Source: RGIG3009 sp045541495 (GTDB taxonomy: Bacteria; Bacillota; Clostridia; Oscillospirales; Acutalibacteraceae). Taken from it: DNA of 47,412 nt. The translations under genes were made by a program, and so were the position numbers. Below are positions 7,570 through 16,415 of this stretch, piece after piece. The notes beneath the pieces were generated by a model. It was not told the origin of the DNA, did not search any database, and saw nothing but the letters and a program-made list of their open reading frames with translations. How positions within the stretch are numbered: position 1 is the first letter of the stretch; every line of letters begins with the position of its first letter. Location of the stretch: the NCBI GenBank assembly GCA_045541495.1, contig JAZQJE010000050.1, positions 1 through 47,412 on the forward strand. Reading direction: 5' to 3'.

Positions 7570-10074
7570 ATGAATCCAATTTATAAATTTGATTTGACCG
7601 TGAACGGGACGACCCAAAGGGCGTACCCGATTTATAACAACGAGCTGTCTTTGTCGTTTGAGAAGGAGACGGGGCAAGAGTTTTTCCGCAGGAAGTTGAG
7701 CGGCGAGCTGGAGTTCCAGAGCGTGGACTATCGGCGAATAGTCGCGGCGGCTTTTGACACGCGCTTCGGGATAGTTATCTCAATCTCATACAATGCCGGG
7801 GCGACATGGTCGGTCTATTGGTCGGGCGAGTTTTGGAAGACCGATTGCAAGTTCGACGCGGACTCGGAGACGGTCACGGTCACCCCGTCCGTCAAAGACC
7901 AATATACGGACGTTTTGGCGGGGATTGAGAAGGAATACAATCTGATAGACCTAAAGCCGGAAATAACGCCTGTAAAGGCGGATAAGCGGCCAATGGTACA
8001 AGTTTATGTCCCGGGACAATCCGTTGTCGGTTGTTTCCTTTCCGGTATGTGGTGGGAACAGGAAGCCGAACCGGAAAGCGACGAAACGAAATTGGTTAAC
8101 GATTTCCATTTTTCTTTGAATAAGACAATGACAGTTGCAGAGGTTTCTGGTTCGATGTCGCCACAATTGCCAAACTTGTTTTCAAAGGTATTTTCCGGGA
8201 ATGAAAGATTTAATCCGCAGGCAATGGGAACGCAAGAGTTTCCAAATACGGATTATAAATTAATTTATACATTTTCCGGCAGTTCGCGTTATACTTGGGC
8301 GATTGTGCGACTTTCGGATAATGTTATATTATGGAATTATGAGGTTACGAACCAATATCCGCCGCAATTGCCGGTTCGAATTACGTTAAACCCCGTTTCC
8401 GGAACAGGCGCAACCGGAAATGTACCATTGTATGTTCACGATATTCCCGTTTATTCCCGGTTTGTTCTAGACACGCCGCAAATTTCCGGATTGGACACAT
8501 ACCCGATTCCGGCCGACGATATTGTGGAAAACAACCGGAATTATACACGCGTAATCGGGTATTATTTTCCCGATACCATCATATTTTCAACCGTATTGGT
8601 ATCAACCCCGACCCAATGGGGATTATACCAACCGGGCCAATATTACCAACAACCGTATTTGTATTGGAATCCCGAATTGTTCCCGGTCGCCCGTAACGCT
8701 TGGGGCCGTGTTTCGATTTGGTTTACATTTTCGGCGTTCGATTGGATTGTTGAGGAATCCGGACGGCAACCGTTCACGATTCGCCACGCATACCCGATTT
8801 CGTCGGTTATTTCGGTGTTGTTGGCCAAGATTGCGCCCGGCATAACCCACGCGGGAACAACGGATTATTCCCAATTCCTGTACGGGGCAAATAATTTAAT
8901 TGGGATTTCTCAAACATTGTTGATTACGCCAAAATCAAACATTATTTCGGCCGGATATGACCAACCCGCGCAAAAAGCCCCGATTACGTTAAAGAACGTT
9001 TTGGATATGTTGCGCGATTGCTTCCGTTGTTATTGGTTCGTTGACGGGGCCGGGCGGTTACGAATTGAACATATCCAATATTTCCGCAATGGCGGTTCAT
9101 ATTCTGTTTCGCCGGTTGTCGGTATTGATTTGACAACCCAAAAGGTCCCGCGCAATGGCAAGGAATGGGCCTTTGGTCGAAATCAATTCCAATTTGATAA
9201 ACCGGGAATGGCGGCCCGGTATCAATTCGGTTGGATGGATGATGTTACGCAATTGTTTGAGGGTTTCCCGATAGATATAATTTCAAAATACGTGAATCCG
9301 GATAACATCGAACAAATTGATGTGTCCAAATTTACGTCCGATATTGATTACATATTGTTGAATCCGGGTGCGATTTCAAAGGATGGGTTTGTTTTATTGG
9401 CCGCGACGGAATCGGTTAAATTCGAACAGGGTTCAATAAATGGTGGTGCGCCGGTTGGGACCAATTATTATGATATGTTGATTTCGGCATCGAATACGAT
9501 TCGTTCAATTGGTTTATTGAAAAAACCGAATGATACTTTGGTTTGCAAAATCAATAGTCCGGGTTATGGTTTTGGCCTTGGATATTTTGATAACAACAAT
9601 AATTTTTTGGGTTTTTCGGGTTGGAGATTTGCGGATGTCAATTTGACATTTTCCGCAACGCGTATTGCCATATTGATTGTTAAAGAGGGATACGCCGCAA
9701 TAACGCCGGACGAAATACGCAATGTTGATATTGAAATTGGTAATATTCAAGTTGGAAAGTTGATGTTGCCATATTACAATTATATTGTTGATGCGAACGA
9801 CCATTATTTACAAAACGCCTATGCGGCATTTTGTATTTTACAAGAATATTACGCGTTTGATATGCCCGCGCCGTTATATTCCATAAATGGCGAACAGAAA
9901 ATGGCGCAAGGTGTCAAGAAATTAAAAAACCAAACATTGCGTTTCCCTGTATTAGAGGACCCGAATTTGGTTCAATTGATTAAAACGAATTTGGGAAATG
10001 GAACGATTGAAAAATTGTCAGTAAATTTGTCGTCAAGGAACGTAAATGCAACGCTAAAATATGATACCGAATAA
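7570..10074 (+). CDS. Distal tail/baseplate protein with composition break
   Basis: 834 aa, two bases after the tape measure stop. The N-terminal 130 residues (FDLTVNGTTQRAYPIYN, WSGEFWK) resemble distal tail proteins that start the baseplate; the rest is beta-rich and aromatic with no catalytic motif. Synteny supports a distal tail or tail-associated protein. At about 7,950-8,000 the codon style changes from GAG/CAG to GAA/CAA and GATC sites stop, so the gene is a joint between two genotypes. It overlaps the next gene by 14 nt. Confidence 0.7.
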   Translation: MNPIYKFDLTVNGTTQRAYPIYNNELSLSFEKETGQEFFRRKLSGELEFQSVDYRRIVAAAFDTRFGIVISISYNAGATWSVYWSGEFWKTDCKFDADSETVTVTPSVKDQYTDVLAGIEKEYNLIDLKPEITPVKADKRPMVQVYVPGQSVVGCFLSGMWWEQEAEPESDETKLVNDFHFSLNKTMTVAEVSGSMSPQLPNLFSKVFSGNERFNPQAMGTQEFPNTDYKLIYTFSGSSRYTWAIVRLSDNVILWNYEVTNQYPPQLPVRITLNPVSGTGATGNVPLYVHDIPVYSRFVLDTPQISGLDTYPIPADDIVENNRNYTRVIGYYFPDTIIFSTVLVSTPTQWGLYQPGQYYQQPYLYWNPELFPVARNAWGRVSIWFTFSAFDWIVEESGRQPFTIRHAYPISSVISVLLAKIAPGITHAGTTDYSQFLYGANNLIGISQTLLITPKSNIISAGYDQPAQKAPITLKNVLDMLRDCFRCYWFVDGAGRLRIEHIQYFRNGGSYSVSPVVGIDLTTQKVPRNGKEWAFGRNQFQFDKPGMAARYQFGWMDDVTQLFEGFPIDIISKYVNPDNIEQIDVSKFTSDIDYILLNPGAISKDGFVLLAATESVKFEQGSINGGAPVGTNYYDMLISASNTIRSIGLLKKPNDTLVCKINSPGYGFGLGYFDNNNNFLGFSGWRFADVNLTFSATRIAILIVKEGYAAITPDEIRNVDIEIGNIQVGKLMLPYYNYIVDANDHYLQNAYAAFCILQEYYAFDMPAPLYSINGEQKMAQGVKKLKNQTLRFPVLEDPNLVQLIKTNLGNGTIEKLSVNLSSRNVNATLKYDTE

Positions 10075-10930
10075 CAATTTATCCGTATTGCCGTGGTACA
10101 CGTCAATTGAGCAACAAAACGCCCGCAAATGGTGGTTGTATGGGCGCGTATATCCTTTGTTTACACCGGCCGGATTTCTGTTGCCGTTTCAAATTCTTTT
10201 GGATTATAGGGCCACGCCGTCAATGTCCGCGTGTGTACTTTATGACGCGAATACAAATGCGGTGGTTGATTCGGCGGTTGCAACAAAGTTGAATAATACC
10301 GGCTTCGCGTTCAAACAATTTTCCGCGTTGGGGTACACGGTTGCGGTTTATCCGGGATTGTTACCGGCGTTTTCGTCATTGGCCAATGGGCGTTATTACT
10401 TGCGTATTACAATCAACGGCGTGTATTATTATTCGGAAATTTTCACGGTTGTAAACGACATTCAACCATATTTGAAAATTACGTGGTGGGACCTTGACGA
10501 TTTCACGATGGACGCGGGAACAATTGTGTACACAAATCCGGCGTTTAAGAATGTGTTGTATCTTCAAAGCGATTTGGCGAAACCCGAATATCCGTTTGAA
10601 GAAGAGGGCGAAACACGCGATGGTTACTTTTTCCCGACCAAACAGATTTCGGAAAAACGATACCGGTTCAATTTCCTTTCGTCCGAATACCTGTTGGACG
10701 TTATGCGGTTTATTCGAATGGCGGATTTCGCCGAAATAGAATACCACGGCCAACGTTACAGTTTAGACACGTTCTTAATTACCCCGGAATGGGAAGATAA
10801 CGGCGACGTCGCGGCCGTTGAAGCCGTTTTTGATACGGCAACGGTTGCAAAGAAAATTGGATTGGGTTACATAAAGGCCCAACGCGGCGATTTCAACGAC
10901 GATTTCAATAACGATTTTAACAACCAATAA
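10061..10930 (+). CDS. Minor tail/baseplate protein
   Basis: 289 aa, beta-rich, with two Ig-like looking halves. It ends in a short acidic-Asn tail (FNDDFNNDFNN) shared with the insert of the neck protein at 289. The start lies inside the preceding gene and the stop is one base before the fibre gene, so the three are co-translated. Position between distal tail protein and receptor-binding fibre suggests a baseplate adaptor that anchors the fibre. No known family recognised. Confidence 0.6.
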   Translation: MIPNNNLSVLPWYTSIEQQNARKWWLYGRVYPLFTPAGFLLPFQILLDYRATPSMSACVLYDANTNAVVDSAVATKLNNTGFAFKQFSALGYTVAVYPGLLPAFSSLANGRYYLRITINGVYYYSEIFTVVNDIQPYLKITWWDLDDFTMDAGTIVYTNPAFKNVLYLQSDLAKPEYPFEEEGETRDGYFFPTKQISEKRYRFNFLSSEYLLDVMRFIRMADFAEIEYHGQRYSLDTFLITPEWEDNGDVAAVEAVFDTATVAKKIGLGYIKAQRGDFNDDFNNDFNNQ

Positions 10931-10931
10931 T

Positions 10932-13865
10932 ATGGCAAATTACGCAACACTAAAATCGGCAATACAACAGGTTGTCCGCACGAACGGAACAAATGCGATT
11001 ACGGGCGCATTATTGCAACAGGTCCTTTTCTCAATGGTCAATTCATTGGGCGCGGATTATCAATTTGTAGGCGTTGCAACAACGGAAACGACGCCCGGGA
11101 CCCCGGACAATAACGTGGCATATCTTGCCGGTCCCGGTGTGTATAGCAATTTCGGCGGCATCGTCGTTCCAAGTGGAATACTTGGCATTATGAAATATAA
11201 CGGTTCGTGGACGTTCGAAAAGATTTTTGGCCTTTCGGATTCTTCCGTTGTTGTTGATTCGCAATTGGTAGCGGGCGACCGTTCGTTTTATAACGGGCTT
11301 GTTTCGGCGAATTTTTATAATGCGCAAGATTCCCGCGACGCATATATTAGGATATTCGGATATTTCACAAATCCGAACCGTGTTCAATTGACAATGACAA
11401 AGGATAAATCAACATTTATTGATTTTAACTTTTCCGTTGATGCGGCGCCGACAGGTATAAAAACATATTATAAGCATCAAGGCAACGACTTTATAAAGAT
11501 AACCGTAAATTGGGACGGCCTTTCGAATCTTAACAACGGAAATTATGCGTTCAAATTAGAGAATCGCGCTTTTACAGAAACCGAAATTTATGCTTTGCAA
11601 ACCAAGATTTTAGGCGAATCGTTGTTTGAATCCGAAGAAACATATACAACGGGCCGAAATATTCGTGTTTCGGTTGCGGATGGGTCGGTTGTCGCAATTT
11701 CGATGGTTTGTGAATCCTCGTTTTCCGTTAATATACTGTACGGTGTCGGTACGTATCAATTGTTAGGTACCATAGACGAAGAAAACCCCGTTTTGATATT
11801 CAAAACGCCATCATCGGGCCAAAATCGTTTTGTTATCGCTTACCCCGGCGGGGATTCGACAAAGATAATTAACATTGCGGCATATAAGATTGACCCCGTA
11901 AACCCGTTTTATAATGGGATTCTTGCAATAAATAACCGGATAAAAGAGTTGGACGCGATGGATGTAATTATCCGTTCCCAACTTTGTGGTTTGGCGCAAG
12001 TCCCGACAACGAACGTTAGTATTCTTAACTTTTTGAAAAGTCTATGTTTTTATGATTCATCGAATACTGACATAAATAAAAAATACACAATTCGGCACAT
12101 TGGATATTTTAACGGAAATGTTCAAGTAACAGTTGGCGACAATGGCGTTTATACCGATTTTACATTTACGGACAACGACCGTACAGGTACAAAGATTTAT
12201 GAAAAGGCGGTTGGTTCAATGTATTTGCGGTTCACGGTTGATTGGGACGCCGCAAATACAAGTTATTTGGCGGCGTCCGATATTCTAATTTATAGCAATA
12301 TATTCGAATCGGACATTATACCGGCGGCGGGTGTGACCGTTGAAAAAATTGGCGACACGGGCGGCACGTATTCATTACAGGCGGTTAATAATTCGGTTGT
12401 TTGTCCTGTTCGTGCCGCATCATCCGCCGCTCAAATAAAGAATATTTCGTTAACATCCGAAAATGCCGGAAACGTTATTTTGTACGTTGGCGACGTTGAC
12501 CAATATTATTTGTTCATTGTTCGAAATCAATTCGTCATTCCTGTTTCGGCCGGTGCGCAAACAATTGATGTTTCCGATATGGGTATATATGTTTTCGGCG
12601 GGGAACGTGTCGCAATAAAATTTAACGGCGGCCGATATTTAAGAACATTTCCGGGTGCGCCGGACGGGCCGAATAGTTTTTACTATTCGCAAGACAATAT
12701 GGTTGAAACGAACCCGTTACAATTACAAGTATTCGGGAACGCGACGCGTTCAATTGCCTTTGCTTTTCAAGTTGAGGTCCACGAATCCGAAATGTCGGCA
12801 TTGGCGGCACAAGTTGAAAACAATACGTCCGAAATTCAAAACCTTTTGTCCGATGTTGCGGCGTTAAAGGGTTCCCAAAACATCATTCCGGACCGTTCGG
12901 GAAACAAATACCGGTTAATGGTTGTTGATGGAAACGTGGCGGCGTTCGCCCTTGATTTTTCGCACATTCTTTGTGTCGGAAATTCTTATACAATCCATCC
13001 GACCGTTGACGATACGGAACCCGATTATGCAAACAATTTGTGGTGGGGCCATTGGGCTATGGCGGCATCCTCAAAAAATACCGCGTGGACAACTTTGTTG
13101 CAATCTATAATTCGCCAAAAGAAACCGTCCGCAAAGGTTACGCCGGTTTTTGGCCGTCGTTATGAAACGGGCGCGTATTCTTTAACAGACAACGGAACAT
13201 TTACATATTGGGAAAACGACGCGTGGCAAAACTTGCGCCCGAATGTTTCGGCGTTTTCCGATGTTGATTGCGTGTTGTTCTTCCTTGGCGACAACTATAC
13301 GGGAACGGATTGGTACGCACCTTATAAAGCGATGGTCGAACAATTTGTTGCGTGGTTCCCGAACGCAACCATTGTTTGTTGTTCTACCCGTGTACGTCCC
13401 GCGAACAATGAAGCCATAACGCAAGTTGCCAACGAAATTTCGGCCATAAAGGTTGATATGTACCAATTGGGCGGTGCGTCCAAACTTGGAAATTATGTGT
13501 ATGGCGATGACAATTTGTTGCATCAAATCAACGTTGGCGCGGTTGCGTCCCATTTTGGGGATTATGGCCAATATTTAATTTTGAACCGTATTGCCCCGGC
13601 AATCGGTTACGAAAACAATGTAACGTTGCGGAATATAACATTTGTAAATAAAACGGGCGTTGTCCTTTCTGTAAAGGATTTGTCAACAATCCCCGGTTCG
13701 GTTGTTTCGGTGTTCGCAACAATTGAAGATGGCGTTACGCTTAATTCCGTTTCCGCCACAACGGGCGGTAACGCATTGAGTGTTACCGACCACGGCGTTA
13801 CAGATTACGGCCGCATATTTACGTTTATAATGCCGAACGGCGATGTTACAGTAACCGCAAATTAA
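10932..13865 (+). CDS. Tail fibre with SGNH-type esterase domain
   Basis: 977 aa. Residues 1-100 form a conserved attachment head (NAITGALLQQVLFSMVNSLG). Residues 100-660 are beta-rich and probably repetitive adhesion modules. About 675-880 carry SGNH-hydrolase blocks: GNSYT (nucleophile serine), LGDN in place of GxND, and SHFGD near the end in place of DxxH. The last 90 residues resemble a divergent InlB B-repeat ending TFIMPNGDVTVTA. Likely binds a surface glycan and removes ester groups such as acetyl. The missing classical DxxH aspartate makes catalysis uncertain. Entirely in GATC-free style. Confidence 0.75.
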   Translation: MANYATLKSAIQQVVRTNGTNAITGALLQQVLFSMVNSLGADYQFVGVATTETTPGTPDNNVAYLAGPGVYSNFGGIVVPSGILGIMKYNGSWTFEKIFGLSDSSVVVDSQLVAGDRSFYNGLVSANFYNAQDSRDAYIRIFGYFTNPNRVQLTMTKDKSTFIDFNFSVDAAPTGIKTYYKHQGNDFIKITVNWDGLSNLNNGNYAFKLENRAFTETEIYALQTKILGESLFESEETYTTGRNIRVSVADGSVVAISMVCESSFSVNILYGVGTYQLLGTIDEENPVLIFKTPSSGQNRFVIAYPGGDSTKIINIAAYKIDPVNPFYNGILAINNRIKELDAMDVIIRSQLCGLAQVPTTNVSILNFLKSLCFYDSSNTDINKKYTIRHIGYFNGNVQVTVGDNGVYTDFTFTDNDRTGTKIYEKAVGSMYLRFTVDWDAANTSYLAASDILIYSNIFESDIIPAAGVTVEKIGDTGGTYSLQAVNNSVVCPVRAASSAAQIKNISLTSENAGNVILYVGDVDQYYLFIVRNQFVIPVSAGAQTIDVSDMGIYVFGGERVAIKFNGGRYLRTFPGAPDGPNSFYYSQDNMVETNPLQLQVFGNATRSIAFAFQVEVHESEMSALAAQVENNTSEIQNLLSDVAALKGSQNIIPDRSGNKYRLMVVDGNVAAFALDFSHILCVGNSYTIHPTVDDTEPDYANNLWWGHWAMAASSKNTAWTTLLQSIIRQKKPSAKVTPVFGRRYETGAYSLTDNGTFTYWENDAWQNLRPNVSAFSDVDCVLFFLGDNYTGTDWYAPYKAMVEQFVAWFPNATIVCCSTRVRPANNEAITQVANEISAIKVDMYQLGGASKLGNYVYGDDNLLHQINVGAVASHFGDYGQYLILNRIAPAIGYENNVTLRNITFVNKTGVVLSVKDLSTIPGSVVSVFATIEDGVTLNSVSATTGGNALSVTDHGVTDYGRIFTFIMPNGDVTVTAN

Positions 13866-13876
13866 AATGGCAAACG

Positions 13877-14350
13877 ATGATTCGGACAATGACAATATAC
13901 CCGGCAAAGATATTGGCCGGAATCCTTGCCGGGTTCCTTTCGGTATTCGTCGAAAACCTGTTGCCGTTGTTTATAACGGTAACGGTATTCGAATTGGTTG
14001 ATTTCATAACCGGCGTTATCAAATCGGCCGTCGTGGCAAAGCGTACCAAACAACGGTTCGCGTTTGAATCGGTCAAGGCGTGGCGGACCATATACAAATT
14101 CGTTTTTATCTTGGTCGGTATCGTATTGGCTGAAATGTTGGACCAAACCATTGCCGCCGAAACCCGGTTGCGGTTTGCCAATTACTTTACGGCTTTTTGT
14201 TGCGGCGTGGAGTTCTGGTCGTTTTTGGAAAATGCCGCCGTTATTTCCGACCATCCGATTTTTCGATGGCTTCGGAAATATATGCGCTTTAAGGTTGAGG
14301 ATCAAATAGGGATGAGTTTCGAGGCAGCCAAAAAGGAGGACGAGAAATGA
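13877..14350 (+). CDS. Holin (phage holin family 4-like)
   Basis: 157 aa with hydrophobic segments at about 8-35, 35-55 and 72-92 and a further one near 105-125; a positively charged C-terminus. The spacing and motifs (ELVDFITGVIKS, AWRTIYK) match the toxin-secretion/phage-lysis holin family. Forms lesions in the inner membrane at the end of infection. The stop overlaps the amidase start by four bases (ATGA). An alternative ATG at 13867 is in another frame and stops early. Codon style shifts near 14,290 at its C-terminus. Confidence 0.8.
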   Translation: MIRTMTIYPAKILAGILAGFLSVFVENLLPLFITVTVFELVDFITGVIKSAVVAKRTKQRFAFESVKAWRTIYKFVFILVGIVLAEMLDQTIAAETRLRFANYFTAFCCGVEFWSFLENAAVISDHPIFRWLRKYMRFKVEDQIGMSFEAAKKEDEK

Positions 14351-14856
14351 GACGGGAAGACATTGACGCTATTGTTATCCATTGTTCGGCTACCAGAGCC
14401 GGGCAGGACGTGAGAGCAGCCGATATTGACAAGTGGCACAAGGAGCGGGGGTTCGCCATGATAGGCTATAATTACGTTATCGATCTGGACGGGACGGTTG
14501 AGGTTGGCCGCCCGTTGAACAGGAACGGGGCGCATTGCAATACGGCCGGATTGTCCGGCGTTGCGTACAACAAACATTCCATCGGGATTTGTTACGTTGG
14601 CGGCCTTGACCGGAACGGGAACCCGGCCGATACCCGGACGGCGGAACAAAAGTTGTCGTTGGCCAATCTTGTTTACAAGTTGATTGACGAATACCCGATT
14701 GTTGAGGTTATCGGGCATCGGGACGCAAGCCCGGATAAAAACAAGGATGGAAAGATAACGCCGAACGAATGGATAAAACAATGTCCGTGTTTTTCTGTAC
14801 GCGACGAATTTCCGATGTCGGTTTGTGTGGCAAAAAACTATAACTTTGCCGTATGA
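14347..14856 (+). CDS. Endolysin, N-acetylmuramoyl-L-alanine amidase (type 2)
   Basis: 169 aa, single catalytic domain. H12 (IHCSAT), H124 (GHRDASPD) and C146 or C148 (CPCF) fit the zinc ligands of the amidase-2 fold; GAHC at 61-64 lines the site. Between H124 and the cysteines is a canonical EF-hand loop, DKNKDGKITPNE (130-141). Cleaves the bond between lactoyl group and stem peptide of peptidoglycan. No signal peptide, so it needs the holin at 13877. The first third uses GAG/GATC codon style, the rest the other style. Confidence 0.92.
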   Translation: MRREDIDAIVIHCSATRAGQDVRAADIDKWHKERGFAMIGYNYVIDLDGTVEVGRPLNRNGAHCNTAGLSGVAYNKHSIGICYVGGLDRNGNPADTRTAEQKLSLANLVYKLIDEYPIVEVIGHRDASPDKNKDGKITPNEWIKQCPCFSVRDEFPMSVCVAKNYNFAV

Positions 14857-15013
14857 TTGGGATTTACAGATACACAATCCGATTTGTGCCGGGAAACAAA
14901 CGCCCGAATCCATAAAGGGCAAACACCCGCCAATAAAGGAAAACATTTGGTTTGGGATAATCCCGAACATACAAAACACCATTACGAATAATGGCGATTT
15001 GCACGGCGAAACG

Positions 15014-15400
15014 ATGAAAACGATTCTTTCGATACTGTTGTGGATATGGCAAGCCCCGCAAAACGTTGTCGGGCTTGTTTTCCGTCTGATATATGGCTGG
15101 CCTACGGCCAGATACAGGGGTGTCGATGTCGTCGTCTCGAGCAGGTTTCCGGGGGGCATATCTCTCGGCAGCACGATAGTCGTGAAACGCCCGTTTCCGG
15201 ACAATTTCGATACGTTAAGACATGAATACGGCCATACCCGCCAATCGCTTTATTTGGGGCCGTTTTACCTGTTTGTCGTGGGTATTCCGTCGTTGTTGTG
15301 GGCTTGGTATTGGACGCCCGCCCGTGGCGTGTCGTATTATTCGTTTTATACTGAAAAATGGGCCGACCGATTGGGCGGCATAATCCGTAAAGAGAAATGA
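15014..15400 (+). CDS. Membrane-anchored HEYGH metallopeptidase-like protein
   Basis: 128 aa from the ATG at 15014 (longer in-frame readings reach back into the amidase gene). N-terminal hydrophobic helix about 4-28, then HEYGH at 70-74, a second hydrophobic stretch about 82-102, and EKWAD at 114-118, which could supply a third zinc ligand. HEXXH plus a downstream Glu is the gluzincin pattern. Similar small proteins occur in Bacteroidota mobile elements. Placed in the lysis cassette, it may process an envelope protein; substrate unknown. Confidence 0.6.
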   Translation: MKTILSILLWIWQAPQNVVGLVFRLIYGWPTARYRGVDVVVSSRFPGGISLGSTIVVKRPFPDNFDTLRHEYGHTRQSLYLGPFYLFVVGIPSLLWAWYWTPARGVSYYSFYTEKWADRLGGIIRKEK

Positions 15401-16002
15401 AAAAGTATTTGTTTTTGGCGGCTGTCGCAATCGTGGCCGCCTTGGCTTTTATATGGGCCGACCGGAAGATTGAGCGATTGACCGCCGAACGGGACCGGTA
15501 CGCCGGTAATACGGCGGCGTTGTTGTCCGACATTGAGCATTACCGGCTTCGGGATTCCTTACACGCCGCCCGGGTGCAATCGCTTGAATTGACCGTAAAG
15601 GAATACGAACGATTCCGGGCCGACGATGCGGCATTGATAAAACAGTTGAAGCAACGCAACCGGGATTTGGCCGCCGTGAACAAAACCCAATCCCAAACCA
15701 TCATTGATTTGCGGGCGGTTCCCAAAGATACGGTCATTGTCCGTGATTCCGTCCGGGTTCCGGCCGTGGCGGTCCATTGCGGCGACGCGTGGTTTGATTT
15801 CGACGGCATATTGACGGCCGACCAATTCACGGGTAAATTGTCCAACCGTGATTCCCTGTTGTTGGCGGAAACGGTCAAATACAAACGATTCTTGGGTTTC
15901 CTTTGGAAAACCCGGAATATTGAGGACCGGCAATTGGATGTGGTAAGCAAAAACCCGCACACGGAAATAATGGGAATCGAACACGTCGTAATCGAAAAAT
16001 AA
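15397..16002 (+). CDS. Spanin-like membrane coiled-coil protein
   Basis: 201 aa. One N-terminal membrane helix (about 4-20, MKKYLFLAAVAIVAAL) then a long coiled coil (22-110) and a small beta-rich C-terminal domain. Overlaps the HEYGH gene by four bases. Topology and place after holin and endolysin fit an inner-membrane spanin that bridges the periplasm, although no separate outer-membrane lipoprotein partner was found. No sequence-level match to Rz could be claimed. Confidence 0.55.
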   Translation: MKKYLFLAAVAIVAALAFIWADRKIERLTAERDRYAGNTAALLSDIEHYRLRDSLHAARVQSLELTVKEYERFRADDAALIKQLKQRNRDLAAVNKTQSQTIIDLRAVPKDTVIVRDSVRVPAVAVHCGDAWFDFDGILTADQFTGKLSNRDSLLLAETVKYKRFLGFLWKTRNIEDRQLDVVSKNPHTEIMGIEHVVIEK

Positions 16003-16003
16003 T

Positions 16004-16086
16004 TATCTTTGTTGTGTCAAAAGGTACATTAATTGAATATTAAGGTGACGAACCGGCCCCGTTGTGAAATGTGGCCGGTTTTTTCT
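16004..16086 (+). ncRNA. Short promoter-hairpin unit A (candidate small RNA or attenuator)
   Basis: A TATCTTTG -7 box (16004-16011) is followed 40 nt later by an 8-bp stem, AACCGGCC (16051-16058) with GGCCGGTT (16073-16080), and a TTTTCT tail, giving a transcript of roughly 65-70 nt. The loop contains GTTGTGAAAT (16061-16070), identical to unit B at 19021 although the stem sequence differs. The upstream TTTG box is not clear. It may be a terminator for the lysis operon alone. Confidence 0.5.
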
Positions 16087-16093
16087 ATCTTTG
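16086..16093 (+). promoter_or_regulatory. TATCTTTG promoter -7 box
   Basis: Bacteroidota-type TAnnTTTG box directly after the hairpin of unit A. It would drive a short transcript ending at the terminator at 16142-16167, about 70 nt, with no credible coding sequence. The -33 element would lie in the hairpin and is not evident. Confidence 0.35.
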
Positions 16094-16141
16094 CACCAAC
16101 CGACCGATTCTTATACGCAACAATAGGTTGTCGGCCTGTTA

Positions 16142-16167
16142 ACCGTCCCGATTGGGGCGGTTTTTTT
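16142..16167 (+). terminator. Rho-independent terminator
   Basis: ACCGTCCC pairs with GGGGCGGT around a GATT loop (one G-T pair), followed by seven T residues. It isolates the lysis operon and the small units from the downstream early-type operon. Confidence 0.85.
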
Positions 16168-16320
16168 GTGCCATCCCGGATTTGGCCATTTTTAGGCGAT
16201 TTGCGGGGCTTTTGCGGTCCGGGTGGCACAACTTATCATCCGCGCCGTAAAAGTGTCTTAAATCGAAGAAAAGCAAAAAATAACTTATTTTGCACGAAAG
16301 TTTGAAAAATTATCAACTTT
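16168..16320 (+). other. Non-coding stretch between terminator and promoter
   Basis: No credible gene: the open frame across 16033-16305 would have to run through the two hairpins and has no homologue or typical codon use. It contains the phrase GGCGATTTG followed by GGGGCTTTTG, which recurs in the spacers at 19121 and 39255, and then becomes AT-rich towards the promoter. Confidence 0.4.
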
Positions 16321-16322
16321 TT

Positions 16323-16353
16323 TTTGGTAATTAAAAATAAATGCCTAACTTTG
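16323..16353 (+). promoter_or_regulatory. Promoter P1
   Basis: TTTG at 16323-16326, 19-nt spacer, TAACTTTG at 16346-16353. The surrounding 50 bp (ATCAACT, an eight-T run, GGTAATT, ATGCCTA) is nearly identical to the promoters at 19298 and 27743, so this is one promoter class used three times. Confidence 0.85.
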
Positions 16354-16358
16354 TACCC

Positions 16359-16398
16359 GGGTTGAGGAAATAACCCGACGGCCGGGGCCGGTTCCCCG
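16359..16398 (+). promoter_or_regulatory. Double-hairpin leader 1
   Basis: Hairpin 1: GGGTT (16359-16363) with AACCC (16372-16376). Hairpin 2: CGGGG (16383-16387) with CCCCG (16394-16398), hexaloop CCGGTT. It starts right after the promoter and ends 18 nt before the start codon at 16416. Member of a family with changing stems and conserved loop. Confidence 0.7.
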
Positions 16399-16415
16399 AA
16401 CAAACAACAACAGTT

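Noticed and set aside
10932..13865. Diversity-generating retroelement acting on the tail fibre
   Set aside because: No reverse transcriptase and no template/variable repeat pair was found anywhere in the window.
14825..15013. Longer N-terminus for the HEYGH peptidase gene
   Set aside because: The extension overlaps the amidase gene and lacks hydrophobic or conserved features; the ATG at 15014 starts directly with a membrane helix.
16033..16305. 90-codon open frame on the + strand
   Set aside because: It runs through the unit A hairpin, a TATCTTTG box and a strong terminator and has no protein-like composition.
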